Shown here: positions 19,861 to 27,074 of the stretch, piece by piece
Layout of the letters: each line of letters opens with the position of its first letter
Numbering within the stretch: the stretch's first letter is position 1
From: Blautia faecicola
GTDB taxonomy: Bacteria > Bacillota > Clostridia > Lachnospirales > Lachnospiraceae
Reading direction: 5' to 3'
NCBI RefSeq assembly: GCF_004123145.1
Contig: NZ_SDKC01000001.1
Coordinates: 335,001-375,000 of the forward strand
DNA: 40,000 nt
The notes under the pieces: generated by a model
Seen by the model: only the letters and a program-made list of their open reading frames with translations
Databases searched by the model: none
What the model was told of the DNA's origin: nothing
Made by a program: the position numbers and the translations under genes

Positions 19861-20632
19861 GAGAATTACAGAGAGTTTTACAAAAGGGAAAGCATTTATT
19901 CCGTTTATTACCTGCGGGGATCCGTCACTGGAGGTGACAGAGCAGCTTGTATATGCCATGGAGGAAGCAGGGGCAGATCTGATCGAACTGGGAATCCCGT
20001 TTTCTGACCCGACCGCAGAGGGTCCGGTGATTCAGGCGGCAAATATCCGTGCGCTGTCCGGTGGCGTTACGACGGACAAGGTGTTTGCGATGGTTGAGAA
20101 GATTCGGAAGAATTCGAGTATTCCGATGGTGTTTATGACATATGCAAATGTAGTGTTTTCTTATGGAACAGAGCGTTTTGTGAAAAAGGCAGCAGAAGTT
20201 GGCATGGACGGACTGATCTTACCGGATGTACCGTTTGAAGAAAAAGAGGAGTTTGACGGAGTCTGCAAGGAGTACGGACTGGATCTGATTTCTCTGATCG
20301 CACCGACTTCGCATGAGAGAATCTCCATGATCGCGAAGGAAGCGCAGGGATTTGTGTACTGTGTTTCTTCTCTGGGGGTTACGGGTATGCGCTCTCAGAT
20401 CACGACGGATATCGGAGCAATGGTGGATCTGGTGAAGAAGGCGAAGGATATTCCCTGTGCGGTTGGGTTTGGTATCTCGAATCCGGAGCAGGCGAAGAAG
20501 ATGGCCGGGCAGTCGGATGGGGTAATTGTCGGATCGGCGATCGTGAAGCTTTGCGGACAGTATGGGGTGGAGTGTATTCCTTATGTGAAGGAGTATGTGA
20601 AAGCTATGAAGGATGCTGTCAGGGAGGCTTAG
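19853..20632 (+). CDS. trpA: Tryptophan synthase alpha subunit
   Basis: A 259-residue TIM barrel that splits indole-3-glycerol phosphate and channels indole to TrpB. Seen: [10 protein letters not shown] (16-24), Glu46 in [28 protein letters not shown] with the second catalytic acid, [24 protein letters not shown] and [11 protein letters not shown] 19853 is chosen for the GGGGAGG site 6-12 nt upstream; it overlaps the end of trpB by 8 nt. Its TAG stop coincides with the left edge of a fold-back element: the TA is the presumed duplicated target and the G is the element's first base. The empty site would also read TAG, so the protein end is not changed. Confidence 0.97.
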   Translation: MNKRITESFTKGKAFIPFITCGDPSLEVTEQLVYAMEEAGADLIELGIPFSDPTAEGPVIQAANIRALSGGVTTDKVFAMVEKIRKNSSIPMVFMTYANVVFSYGTERFVKKAAEVGMDGLILPDVPFEEKEEFDGVCKEYGLDLISLIAPTSHERISMIAKEAQGFVYCVSSLGVTGMRSQITTDIGAMVDLVKKAKDIPCAVGFGISNPEQAKKMAGQSDGVIVGSAIVKLCGQYGVECIPYVKEYVKAMKDAVREA

Positions 20633-20793
20633 AGCGTGTCTGAAAAATCATTTCCGCAATCTGCAAGCCCCACTTTGCGGTATATTTTACCCTCATTCGG
20701 TTGCCGTAGCCCGCTACGCCGCCCTCATTCGGATAAAATCTCCCACAAACTGGGACTCGCAGTTCACGAAAAGCCTTTTTCAAACACGTTCTA
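20630..20793. mobile_element. MITE-like fold-back element with TA ends
   Basis: The 164-bp stretch is almost its own reverse complement. TAGAGCGTGTCTGAAAAA at the left pairs with TTTTTCAAACACGTTCTA at the right. Similarity continues inward, with internal gaps and mismatches, to the central GTAGCCCGCTAC. Both ends carry TA, as expected for insertion at TA by IS630/mariner-type transposases. It has no coding capacity. It fuses to the trpA stop codon. Family membership is inferred from structure alone. Confidence 0.75.
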
Positions 20794-20842
20794 GGTTTTC
20801 TTGTAGTTTTCTCTTACGCCGGACGAAATGGAGCGCCTGCCC

Positions 20843-20991
20843 GTAAGCTGCAGACAACCGCTGGTAACGCAAATCTGAGGTAATCGGTAACTGCATCTAA
20901 GACTCTCGCGAGAGCGCTCGAGCCTAAGATTCCGTAAACGATGGATCTCATCTTTGCTAAGGGCACCAGCAAAAGGCTGTCTGCAGCTTAC
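20843..20991. repeat. Second fold-back element, 149 bp
   Basis: The outer 14-bp arms GTAAGCTGCAGACA (20843-20856) and TGTCTGCAGCTTAC (20978-20991) match perfectly. An inner GCTGGT/ACCAGC pair (20860-20865/20965-20970) and further imperfect pairing continue to a centre with CTCTCGCGAGAG. It could be a non-autonomous mobile element or a structured RNA; no protein frame is convincing on either strand. Confidence 0.7.
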
Positions 20992-21049
20992 TTCGATTGA
21001 GGTTGTTGAGTCATTTCAGTTTACTTATGTCGAATAGAAATTTAACAGT

Positions 21050-21168
21050 GGAAGGAGCAGGTCTTGGGGTGGGGCAACATGGGCAGGGGAACTTTAAGCT
21101 AGCCGCTAACTTCGGCTAGCTTAAAGTTCCCCTGCCCATGTTGCCCCACCCCAGGATCTGCTCCTTCC
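21050..21168. repeat. Near-perfect 56-bp inverted repeat (giant hairpin)
   Basis: The left arm 21050-21105 and right arm 21113-21168 are complementary over 56 bp with only two non-Watson-Crick positions, both G-U in RNA, around a 7-nt loop (CTAACTT). No T-run follows, so it is not an ordinary terminator. It carries no ORF. It is the longest perfect structure in the window. Confidence 0.93.
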
Positions 21169-21279
21169 GCGTCCGGGTTTCAAGACACTACAACATACAT
21201 AATCCTACACATCCAACTGAGACATAGAGATACACCAGAGGGGGAAGAATATTCGATATTTGAATTTACACATGTAAAA

Positions 21280-21308
21280 TGTAAACTTAAAACCAAAATA
21301 AGTTGACA
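21280..21308 (+). promoter_or_regulatory. BirA-type biotin operator
   Basis: TGTAAACTT (21280-21288) and AAGTTGACA (21300-21308) form a dyad with an 11-nt gap, close to the TGTTAAC-like half-sites of Firmicute BirA operators. The right half-site contains the -35 box of the bioB promoter, so biotin-loaded BirA would block transcription. Confidence 0.8.
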
Positions 21309-21332
21309 ATCGATACTTTTATGTGTTAAAGT
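21303..21332 (+). promoter_or_regulatory. Promoter of bioB-bioY
   Basis: TTGACA (21303-21308), an 18-nt spacer and TAAAGT (21327-21332). The -35 box lies inside the operator. Confidence 0.7.
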
Positions 21333-21389
21333 GATATCCGTACGAAAAATGAAAGGGCATTTTGCCCATGACAAATGAAAGGATATGTT

Positions 21390-22361
21390 ATGAATTCCGA
21401 ATTTTATGAAAAAGAGGTACCTGTTCTTTCCAGGGAGGATGCGATCGCTATTTTGAACACGCCGGATGAGGAGCTGGATACGCTGATCGATCGCGCGAAG
21501 AGTTTGCGATATCGATATAAGGGGGATCGTGTAAGTATTCATATTCTTACCAACGCTCGCAGCGGCAACTGTTCGCAGGATTGTGCTTATTGTGCACAGT
21601 CATGTCGTTCTACCGCAGATATTGATAAGTATAAATGGGTAGATGAAGATAAGCTGTATCAGGATAATGATTTTGTAAATGAGTATCATTTATCCAGACA
21701 TTGTATTGGTCTGAGTGGGATGAAGTTTACAGATAAAGAGATCGAGGAACTTGCCCGCCGGATCAGGAGGATGAAAGAACATGGAACGCATCTTTGCTGT
21801 TCTATCGGGTTTCTGACAGAAAAGCAGGCAAGAATGCTCAAAGAAGCCGGTCTGGATCGGATCAATCACAATCTGAACAGCAGCCGGTCTTATTATCATA
21901 ATATCTGCAGCACACACACGTTTGAGCAACGTGTACAGAATATCCGCATGCTTCAGGGAATCGGATTTGAGATCTGCAGTGGCGGGATCATTGGAATGGG
22001 CGAAAGTAAAGAGGATGTCGTTGATATGCTTCTTGAACTGCGGGAGATTCAGCCGGAGGCTCTGCCGATCAATTTCCTTCTGCCGATCAAAGGAACTCCG
22101 CTTGGAGATGCTGATATCTCCGGGCTGACAACCGAATACTGCATGAAAGTTCTCTGTCTTGCAAGACTTCTGGTGCCGAAAGCAGATATTCGCTGCGCGG
22201 CCGGAAGAGAAGTCTATTTTAAAGGGGAAGAAAAGAAACTGCTCAGTGTGGTTGACTCAATCTTTGCCTCAGGTTACCTGACAGAAGGCGGTCAGGGAAT
22301 TGAAGATACCCTCAAAACGATCACGGATGCCGGATTTATTTATGAGATTGAATCCGCATAA
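21390..22361 (+). CDS. bioB: Biotin synthase
   Basis: A 323-residue radical-SAM enzyme that inserts sulfur into dethiobiotin. The 4Fe-4S cysteines are Cys61, Cys65 and Cys68 in GNCSQDCAYCAQS. Cysteines expected to hold the second cluster are in RHCIGLSG, HLCCSIG and EICSGG, and the matching arginine is in DIRCAAGREV. NHNLNSSRSYYHNICSTHTF is a BioB hallmark. ATG 21390 is preferred because GAAAGGA lies 6 nt upstream; an ATG at 21375 has no ribosome site. The sequence is somewhat divergent from classic BioB, but no key residue is missing. It is followed by bioY after 30 nt and controlled by a BirA-type operator. Confidence 0.92.
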   Translation: MNSEFYEKEVPVLSREDAIAILNTPDEELDTLIDRAKSLRYRYKGDRVSIHILTNARSGNCSQDCAYCAQSCRSTADIDKYKWVDEDKLYQDNDFVNEYHLSRHCIGLSGMKFTDKEIEELARRIRRMKEHGTHLCCSIGFLTEKQARMLKEAGLDRINHNLNSSRSYYHNICSTHTFEQRVQNIRMLQGIGFEICSGGIIGMGESKEDVVDMLLELREIQPEALPINFLLPIKGTPLGDADISGLTTEYCMKVLCLARLLVPKADIRCAAGREVYFKGEEKKLLSVVDSIFASGYLTEGGQGIEDTLKTITDAGFIYEIESA

Positions 22362-22391
22362 CGGACAAATTTTAGAAGGAGAATTTTTAAC

Positions 22392-22937
22392 ATGAACCAG
22401 ACACAAAGCAGTACGTTACCTCGCAGCAAAACCTATGAAATCACCATAACCGCACTGATGACAGCAGTCACCTGTATTCTTGCTCCAATGTCCATCCCCA
22501 TCGGACCGGTTCCGATTTCCTTTACTAACCTGGCAATCTATCTGTCCCTGTATCTTCTCGGATGGAAAAGAGGAACCATCAGTTATCTGATCTATCTTCT
22601 GATCGGACTCGTTGGGCTCCCGGTATTTTCCGGCTTCACTGGCGGTCCGGCAAAACTGGCAGGGCCTACAGGCGGATATATCATCGGATTTATCGTAATG
22701 GCAATTATTGCCGGACTGGTCATCGACAACTGCCGCAAACCATGGCTTCAGCTTATCGGTATGATCGTCGGAACCATCGTATGTTACCTTTTCGGAACCA
22801 TATGGTTCTGCGTGGTCGCAGGTTATACTTTCCAGGCAGCCCTCGCAGTCTGCGTCATCCCGTTTATTCCGGCCGACCTGGTAAAAATGATTATCGCGAT
22901 GCTCATCGGACCGATGATAAAGAAAAGAATACGGTAA
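22392..22937 (+). CDS. bioY: Biotin transporter S component
   Basis: A 181-residue integral membrane protein with about six hydrophobic segments, the substrate-binding unit of ECF-type biotin uptake systems. Seen: APMSIPIGPVPISFTNLAIYL near residues 31-51, GLPVFSGFTGGPAKLAGPTGGYIIGF near 75-100, and a PFIPADLVKMIIA-type end, all BioY signatures. It should work with a shared EcfAAT energising module encoded elsewhere, or alone at low efficiency. GAAGGAG lies before the ATG. Same operon as bioB, so uptake and final synthesis respond together to biotin. Confidence 0.95.
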   Translation: MNQTQSSTLPRSKTYEITITALMTAVTCILAPMSIPIGPVPISFTNLAIYLSLYLLGWKRGTISYLIYLLIGLVGLPVFSGFTGGPAKLAGPTGGYIIGFIVMAIIAGLVIDNCRKPWLQLIGMIVGTIVCYLFGTIWFCVVAGYTFQAALAVCVIPFIPADLVKMIIAMLIGPMIKKRIR

Positions 22938-22997
22938 TCGCGGCAGTCGCCAAGGTCCTGTGCAAGCATGGACTTTGACTCTGTTGCCCGCATAAAT

Positions 22998-23032
22998 AAA
23001 AATGCTCCTGATCAATCATCAGGAGCATTTTT
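22998..23032. terminator. Bidirectional terminator after bioY
   Basis: A perfect 15-bp stem AAAAATGCTCCTGAT/ATCAGGAGCATTTTT with a 5-nt loop. The A-run and T-run arms let it serve both bioY and the convergent HPt gene. Confidence 0.92.
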
Positions 23033-23076
23033 ATTGCACTGCATATCAATAATTAGTTCGGTGGACCAATTTTGAT

Positions 23077-23427
23077 TTACGCATTCAATTGTTCAATCGC
23101 AGCAACCGTTCTCTCATATTCTTTCGCAACCGCGTTCATCATATTGTCATCTTCCGGCAGGTTGCCTGCGCGGAGAACTTCGGTGAGAGTGGCGGTGGCT
23201 TCATAGAGCGGGGTGAATCCAAGGTTCTGTGCGACGCCTTTTAAGGTGTGGGCGGCACGGAACGCTTCTTCTACATTTTTTTCTTCCAGAGTGCTCTGGA
23301 GCTGGGAAAAGCTGGGGTCACCAGGAAATTTCAGGACGAATTTGGTGATCAGTCTTTCGCTGCGAAGGCGTCCGAAGACTTCCTCATAATCAGCTCCCAT
23401 AGCCTGATAACATTCATTAATATTCAT
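23077..23427 (-). CDS. HPt domain phosphotransfer protein
   Basis: A 116-residue, all-helical protein consisting of a single histidine phosphotransfer domain. The phosphorylated residue is His60 in AAHTLKGVAQNLGF, with the usual Lys and Gly after it. It would pass phosphate between a hybrid sensor kinase and a response regulator, but neither is encoded nearby, so its partners are unknown. The start is the ATG at 23427 (AAAGGA 9 nt upstream), not the longer frame to 23484, which would add 19 cysteine-rich residues. It is monocistronic with its own promoter at 23511-23539. Confidence 0.9.
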   Translation of the reverse strand: MNINECYQAMGADYEEVFGRLRSERLITKFVLKFPGDPSFSQLQSTLEEKNVEEAFRAAHTLKGVAQNLGFTPLYEATATLTEVLRAGNLPEDDNMMNAVAKEYERTVAAIEQLNA

Positions 23428-23510
23428 ACTTGTAATTCCTTTCTGCATGTGATGGAGACAGAAACAGCGGGTCTCTGTCTGCAATACGAAAAAATGTCAT
23501 AAGTAATTAT

Positions 23511-23539
23511 ATTATATGAGTATATCCAAATGAAAACAA
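23511..23539 (-). promoter_or_regulatory. Promoter of the HPt gene
   Basis: On the minus strand: TTGTTT, 17 nt, TATAAT. It gives a leader of about 75 nt. Confidence 0.65.
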
Positions 23540-23605
23540 GAATTTTAGAAAAATGTAAGAAAAATGTAATGGTTACTGTGATGCTTTTTGTAATGTTTTT
23601 AATTC

Positions 23606-24940
23606 CTACAGGCGAAATACTTTCGTTGCGATAAAGAAGTAAATCATAATGGAACTCGCATCGACGATGGTAGTGATCAGCGGAGATGCCATCAGTGCCG
23701 GGTCCAGACCGATTTTTTTGGCGAACATCGGGAGGATGCAGCCGAGCAGTTTGGCGGAAATAACGGTTGCGACCAGGGACAGGGCGATGACGATTGCCAT
23801 ACCTGCCTGCTGATAGGTCAGATAGATCCGCAGTCCGTTGGCGACAGCGAGGACAACACCCACGATCAGGGAAACACGGAATTCTTTCCAGATGACACGG
23901 AAAAAGTCATGGAAGGTTACCTGGTTCAGGGCGATTCCGCGGATGATCAGGGTGGAACTCTGAGAACCACAGTTTCCGCCGGTGTCCATCAGCATCGGGA
24001 TGAAGGATACCAGAAGAGGGATTGCCGCGAAAGCGTTTTCATAACGGGTGATAATACTTCCGGTGATGATAGAAGAAAACATCAGTACCAGAAGCCATGG
24101 GATTCTGCGTTTTGCGTGTTCCCAGGCGGATACTTCAAAGTAAGTTTTTTCACTGGGAGATACGGCCGCCATCTTGGTGATATCCTCGGTTGCCTCTTCG
24201 ACCATGACATCCATGGCGTCATCGAATGTTACGATGCCGACTAGCAGACCGTCATTGTCAAGAACCGGAAGTGCCAGCAGATCGTATTTGCGAAGCTGGT
24301 GAGCCACCTCCTCTTTGTCGGTCAGGGTAGACACAGAGATGATTTCTGTCTCCATGATATCTTCAATCAGGACATCATCATCCGTAGTCAGCAGATCTTT
24401 TGCAGAAACGATGCCAAGCAGTTTCCGCTGCTGGATCACATAACAGGTATAGATGGTTTCTTTGTGAATACCGGTTTCCTTGATATGTGCGAGTGCCTGA
24501 CCTACCGTCAGATGCGGTTTCAGATCCACGTATTCGGTTGTCATGATACTTCCGGCACTGTCCTCCGGATAATTTAACAGTTTGTTGATGGTTTCCCGTT
24601 CCTTCGGGCCGCTGGCATCAAGAATCCGGGTAACCAGATTGGCTGGAAGTTCTTCTAACAGATCCACGGTGTCATCCATGTACAGATCGTCCAGGATTTC
24701 TTTCAGTTCTTTTTCTGAGAGGACTTCTACCAGGACAGACTGCAGGGAACTTTCCATGTTGGCAAATACGTCTGCCGCCTTTTCTTTGGGAATCAGACGG
24801 AAGGCGAGAGCCAGTTCTTTATCATCAAATTCTCCAAGCAGTGAGGCAATGTCCACTGCGTTCATTACGTCCAGAACGTCTTTTACCGATTTGTAACGGC
24901 GTTCCTGGAGCAGTTTTACAAAAATATCTTTGTTCATCAT
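23606..24940 (-). CDS. mgtE: Magnesium transporter MgtE
   Basis: A 444-residue Mg2+ channel/transporter. Residues about 5-125 are the superhelical MgtE N domain, about 130-255 are two CBS domains that sense cytoplasmic Mg2+, and about 280-444 hold five membrane helices. The pore-lining signature is seen as PMLMDTGGNCGSQSSTLIIRG (315-335). Length is typical. The start ATG 24940 follows GGAGGT by 6 nt; the longer frame to 24961 begins inside the ribosome site. Upstream is an M-box riboswitch with its own sigma-A promoter, so expression should rise when Mg2+ is low. Confidence 0.96.
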   Translation of the reverse strand: MMNKDIFVKLLQERRYKSVKDVLDVMNAVDIASLLGEFDDKELALAFRLIPKEKAADVFANMESSLQSVLVEVLSEKELKEILDDLYMDDTVDLLEELPANLVTRILDASGPKERETINKLLNYPEDSAGSIMTTEYVDLKPHLTVGQALAHIKETGIHKETIYTCYVIQQRKLLGIVSAKDLLTTDDDVLIEDIMETEIISVSTLTDKEEVAHQLRKYDLLALPVLDNDGLLVGIVTFDDAMDVMVEEATEDITKMAAVSPSEKTYFEVSAWEHAKRRIPWLLVLMFSSIITGSIITRYENAFAAIPLLVSFIPMLMDTGGNCGSQSSTLIIRGIALNQVTFHDFFRVIWKEFRVSLIVGVVLAVANGLRIYLTYQQAGMAIVIALSLVATVISAKLLGCILPMFAKKIGLDPALMASPLITTIVDASSIMIYFFIATKVFRL

Positions 24941-25099
24941 AAACGTACCTCCGATATGCAATTATTGGTATATGATCGTCGCATTCCGCGTGATAACTGG
25001 CACCAGCGTCCATTTCCTCACCACCTTTCATTCTTTAAAAATCAGCATAAAAAAATTCCTTCAAAGCCTGAGCAATGAAAGAATCTGCAAAATACATCA

Positions 25100-25275
25100 C
25101 GAAAAAATCCTGACCATCGTTCAAGCTTTAGTATCACAGGGCATATATCAATTGCATTAGGTTATGCCTTCACGACATGACCTGCTGACCAGCGCGCCGT
25201 GTCTCCACAGCCTTGCGGCAGCAATCTCAGGAAAATCCAAATCCCTGTGGTAACCTCACCTACCGAAATATCTTT
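25100..25275 (-). promoter_or_regulatory. M-box (ykoK-type) magnesium riboswitch
   Basis: Read on the minus strand it shows the conserved blocks of the M-box in order: TTCGGTAGGTGAGG, GCTGCCGCAAGGCTG, GGAGACACGGCGCGCTGG, GTCAGCAGGTCATGTCG, GAAGGCATAACC, and near the end TGATACTAAAGCTTGAACGAT. A run of six T on the same strand (25106-25101) follows the aptamer and fits a terminator expression platform. I have not folded the switch, so its exact borders are approximate. Confidence 0.9.
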
Positions 25276-25288
25276 ATTTGTCGTGACT

Positions 25289-25317
25289 ATCATATAGCAA
25301 ACAGAAAGTAATGTCAA
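25289..25317 (-). promoter_or_regulatory. Promoter of the M-box/mgtE unit
   Basis: On the minus strand: TTGACA (25317-25312), 17 nt and TATGAT (25294-25289). It starts transcription just before the aptamer. Confidence 0.85.
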
Positions 25318-25331
25318 TCGCTTTTTTACAA

Positions 25332-25360
25332 TTGAAAGCACCTGTCAAAGTCGATATAAT
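25332..25360 (+). promoter_or_regulatory. Promoter of the eda-kdgK operon
   Basis: TTGAAA (25332-25337), a 17-nt spacer and a perfect TATAAT (25355-25360). It is divergent from the mgtE promoter, with the -35 boxes only 14 nt apart. Confidence 0.85.
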
Positions 25361-25437
25361 GATAGCAGCGATGTGCCCGGTACAAAGGGGAAGAAAAGAG
25401 TCACTGACAGAACGGGTACAGGGGAAGGAGAAGACAG

Positions 25438-26085
25438 ATGACAGCAGCAGAAAAAATAAAAGAAATGGGGATCGTACCGGTCGTGGTACTGGAGGATGCG
25501 ATGGATGCAAAACCGCTGGCGAAAGCTCTTTGCGAGGGCGGGCTTCCGTGCGCGGAGGTGACATTCCGAACGGCGGCAGCGAAGGAATCCATTCGTATCA
25601 TGCTGGAGGAATATCCGGAGATGTTCGTGGGTGCGGGAACTGTTCTGATGACAAGACAGGTAGACGAAGCCATCGAAGCAGGAGCAAAATTTATCGTAAG
25701 CCCGGGATTGGATCCGGAGATCGTGGATTACTGTATCGAAAAACAGATCCCGGTATTTCCTGGCTGCGTGACGGCATCGGAGCTGGCGCAGGCGGTAAAA
25801 CGGGGACTGGAAGTGGTCAAATTCTTCCCGGCAGAGACTTCCGGCGGGCTGGCAGCGATCAAAGCACTGGCAGCTCCATATGTGGGAATGAAATTTATGC
25901 CGACCGGTGGTATCAATCTGAAAAATGTCCGTTCTTATCTGGAAAGTGATGTGATTCTTGCCTGTGGCGGCAGCTGGATGGTGAAAAAAGACCTGATCCA
26001 GAGCGGGCAGTTTGATGCGATCCGCCAGATGACAGCGGATGCGGTGGCACTGGTCAGAGAAGTACGAGGCAGTCAGGAGAAATAA
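25438..26085 (+). CDS. eda: KDPG/KHG aldolase (2-dehydro-3-deoxy-phosphogluconate aldolase)
   Basis: A 215-residue class I aldolase that splits KDPG into pyruvate and glyceraldehyde-3-phosphate. Seen: the catalytic Glu40 in CAEVTFRT, VGAGTVL, FIVSPG, FPGCVTASE and the Schiff-base lysine Lys128 in VVKFFPAE, then MPTGGI and the phosphate-binding ACGGSWMV. Length is standard. AAGGAGAAG lies before the ATG. The kinase gene begins two bases after its stop, so the pair turns KDG to KDPG and then to central intermediates. The upstream sugar-acid dehydratase is not in the window. Confidence 0.95.
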   Translation: MTAAEKIKEMGIVPVVVLEDAMDAKPLAKALCEGGLPCAEVTFRTAAAKESIRIMLEEYPEMFVGAGTVLMTRQVDEAIEAGAKFIVSPGLDPEIVDYCIEKQIPVFPGCVTASELAQAVKRGLEVVKFFPAETSGGLAAIKALAAPYVGMKFMPTGGINLKNVRSYLESDVILACGGSWMVKKDLIQSGQFDAIRQMTADAVALVREVRGSQEK

Positions 26086-26087
26086 AT

Positions 26088-27053
26088 ATGAAAAAAACAT
26101 TATTATTTGGAGAACCGATGGCTCTGTTACTGGCAGACACACCTGGTGCGTTGGAGGGCGTGGAGCATTTTACAAGAAGAATGTCCGGGGCGGAGGTCAA
26201 TGTGGCGATCGGGCTTACCCGGCTTGGTTTTCCGGCAGAATATCTGACACGGCTTGGGGATGATCCGTTTGGGCATTATATTGAACAGGCGTTAAAAGAC
26301 AATGGGATCGGAACGAATCTTCTGACGTATGATCCGGTTTATCGAACCGGGATTCAACTGAAAGAATATGTGGAAGACGGACATGATCCGGCGGCACCGT
26401 ATTATCGAAAAGGATCGGCGGCATCGCATCTGTCTATAAGAGAAATCGATGCGCTGGATCTTGGTGAGATCGGGCTGGTGCATGTGACGGGGATCCCGCC
26501 GGCGCTTTCAAAAGAAGCGAGAGAGGCGACGTATCGCCTGATGGAGCGGGCGCGTAAGGCGCAGATTCCGGTGACTTTTGATCCGAATCTCCGTCCGGCA
26601 CTGTGGGAAAATGATGAGATGATGAGAAAGGTTCTGAACGATCTGGCAAATTACGCAGATGTGGTACTGCCGGGAATCGGGGAATGTGAGATCCTTGCGG
26701 GTACAACAGATAAGGAAAAAGCGGCTGATTTTTATCATCAGAAAGGTGCGGCTCTTGTTGTAATCAAAGATGGAAAAAATGGTGCTTATGTATCCGAAAA
26801 GAAAGAAAACGGGGAGATCACCCGGGATATGATCCCGGGGTATCCGGTAAAAAAAGTGGTGGATACCGTAGGCGCGGGAGACGGATTTGCCGTCGGTGTA
26901 CTGAGCGGACTGCTGAAAGGTCTTCCGGTGAGCGAATGTGCGAAACGGGGCAATGCGATCGGCTCGATCCAGGTACAGCACCGTGGCGATAACGAAGGGC
27001 TGCCGACAGAAGAAATCCTGCAAACATATATGGTAGGAAAAATACAGAAATAA
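26088..27053 (+). CDS. kdgK: PfkB-family sugar kinase, probably 2-keto-3-deoxygluconate kinase
   Basis: A 321-residue ribokinase-fold enzyme. Seen: an N-terminal GEPMALLLAD, SGAEVNVAIGLTRLG (33-47), the FDPNLRPALW block (164-173) that in KDG kinases helps bind the substrate, and the PfkB signature DTVGAGDGF (259-267) with the catalytic base Asp265. The family is broad; the KDG assignment rests on the immediate link to eda (2-nt gap) and the DPNxRPxLW motif. AGGAGA, within the end of eda, is its ribosome site. The transporter gene follows after 21 nt. Confidence 0.88.
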   Translation: MKKTLLFGEPMALLLADTPGALEGVEHFTRRMSGAEVNVAIGLTRLGFPAEYLTRLGDDPFGHYIEQALKDNGIGTNLLTYDPVYRTGIQLKEYVEDGHDPAAPYYRKGSAASHLSIREIDALDLGEIGLVHVTGIPPALSKEAREATYRLMERARKAQIPVTFDPNLRPALWENDEMMRKVLNDLANYADVVLPGIGECEILAGTTDKEKAADFYHQKGAALVVIKDGKNGAYVSEKKENGEITRDMIPGYPVKKVVDTVGAGDGFAVGVLSGLLKGLPVSECAKRGNAIGSIQVQHRGDNEGLPTEEILQTYMVGKIQK

Positions 27054-27074
27054 AGAAAACAGGAAACGAAAAAA

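Noticed and set aside
20613-20846. A 77-residue plus-strand open frame across the first fold-back element
   Set aside because: It is produced by the palindromic element, has no ribosome site and overlaps the trpA end.
21050-21168. The giant hairpin as an ordinary terminator for trp
   Set aside because: No T-run follows on either strand, the stem is far longer than usual, and 400 bp separate it from trpA.
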